Positions 63,601 through 64,000 of a DNA stretch of 64,000 bases are shown piece by piece; position 1 is the stretch's first letter; every line of letters starts with the position of its first letter. The translations under genes were made by a program, and so were the position numbers. Location of the stretch: positions 124,001 through 188,000 of the forward strand of contig JACTAT010000187.1 of the NCBI GenBank assembly GCA_014526335.1, read 5' to 3'. This DNA comes from Chrysaora quinquecirrha (taxonomy: Eukaryota > Cnidaria > Scyphozoa > Semaeostomeae > Pelagiidae). Below the pieces are notes generated by a model. That model was not told where the DNA came from. It saw only the letters and a program-made list of their open reading frames with translations, and made no database searches.

Positions 63601-64000
63601 AGGTTAAGGGGTTTGGGAATCTGGAAATATCAATCCAAAAGGCCGATACTGTGTATGTAGCAAGAGTGAGACAGAATTGGTATTATGCTTTGGACATTAA
63701 TCAAAGCCAACGACAAGCGAACAGTATCGTCAACGAGAAAGTAGGGAGACGGAGAACGCTTACAACAGCGAGATTTCTTGTGAGAAGGGAATGCTTTGAA
63801 AAATCTCCACACATTTTAGTCACATTTTTTGTTTTAGGCTTCCACAATCTCCACAAAGTCCGCCTACAGCCTTCAAGAAATCAAAAAATCGTGAGACAAT
63901 CCGGCAATGCAAAAATCTCGTATGCTTACAGAAAGGAATACCGAAACGTTCCGGAATACTAAAAGGTAACGCAACCTCGAGTAGAATCAAGTCCTCATTC

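Noticed and set aside
63838..63966. A plus-strand exon between TTTTGTTTTAG and AAAAG|GTAACG
   Set aside because: Splice-like ends and an open frame (PQSPQSPPTAFKKSKNR) exist, but no family, neighbour exon or conservation supports it.
58400..64000. The Kv T1 domain exon
   Set aside because: No minus-strand frame with the N-V-G-G-x-R-H/F start or F-D-R-H-P motif was found; it probably lies beyond 64000.

Overview
This window looks like an invertebrate metazoan nuclear genome scaffold, most plausibly a cnidarian such as an anthozoan. The reasons are AT-rich sequence, many short phase-compatible exons with GT-AG introns, dense MITE/SINE debris, a Shaw-type (Kv3-like) voltage-gated potassium channel, and a 5S-rRNA-derived SINE. 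The species assignment is an inference. The assembly carries two N gaps (39510-40009 and 50381-50867) and shows signs of homopolymer error.

Layout. (1) 1-1110: one 3' exon of L-fucose kinase (FCSK, GHMP-kinase motif) on the plus strand, beside a MULE-like MITE with a perfect 9-bp target duplication. (2) 1111-7200: no further FCSK exon was found. The stretch holds MITEs, decayed LINE reverse-transcriptase pieces and minisatellites. (3) 7242-39393: twenty consecutive plus-strand exons of a long coiled-coil gene recognised as CCDC18. All exon phases match except in exon 19, which carries a one-base frame break. The visible part encodes about 1180 residues, and the C-terminal part is missing. Its introns hold (GACT)n, an octamer array of about 1.7 kb made of GATA-type sites, 17-36-bp minisatellites, hAT-, MULE- and fold-back-type MITEs, a Penelope-like remnant and SINEs. 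(4) 40010-50380: a contig made only of a 187-190-bp satellite (about 55 copies, two monomer classes), bounded by N gaps on both sides. (5) 50868-53460: GTTA repeats, a candidate exon of unknown gene and an LTR-like TATA region. (6) 53474-58330, minus strand: four exons of a Shaw-like Kv channel, covering the linker after T1, S1 to S6 and the C-terminus. The T1 exon(s) should lie further right, probably beyond the window. (7) 58400-64000: MITEs and unassigned intronic sequence.

The most unusual structure is in the Kv gene. Between the S1-pore exon and the S6 exon, about 1.2 kb of intron holds seven degraded, quasi-periodic (mostly about 190 bp) copies of the S6 exon. Two of them keep long open frames in the channel's own frame, with the gating PVP motif changed to LLP or PPP. 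This looks like an expanded and decaying alternative-S6 cassette.

The three genes have no evident shared pathway; their adjacency is simply gene order. Gene identities rest on recalled family motifs and colinearity; no database search was run.
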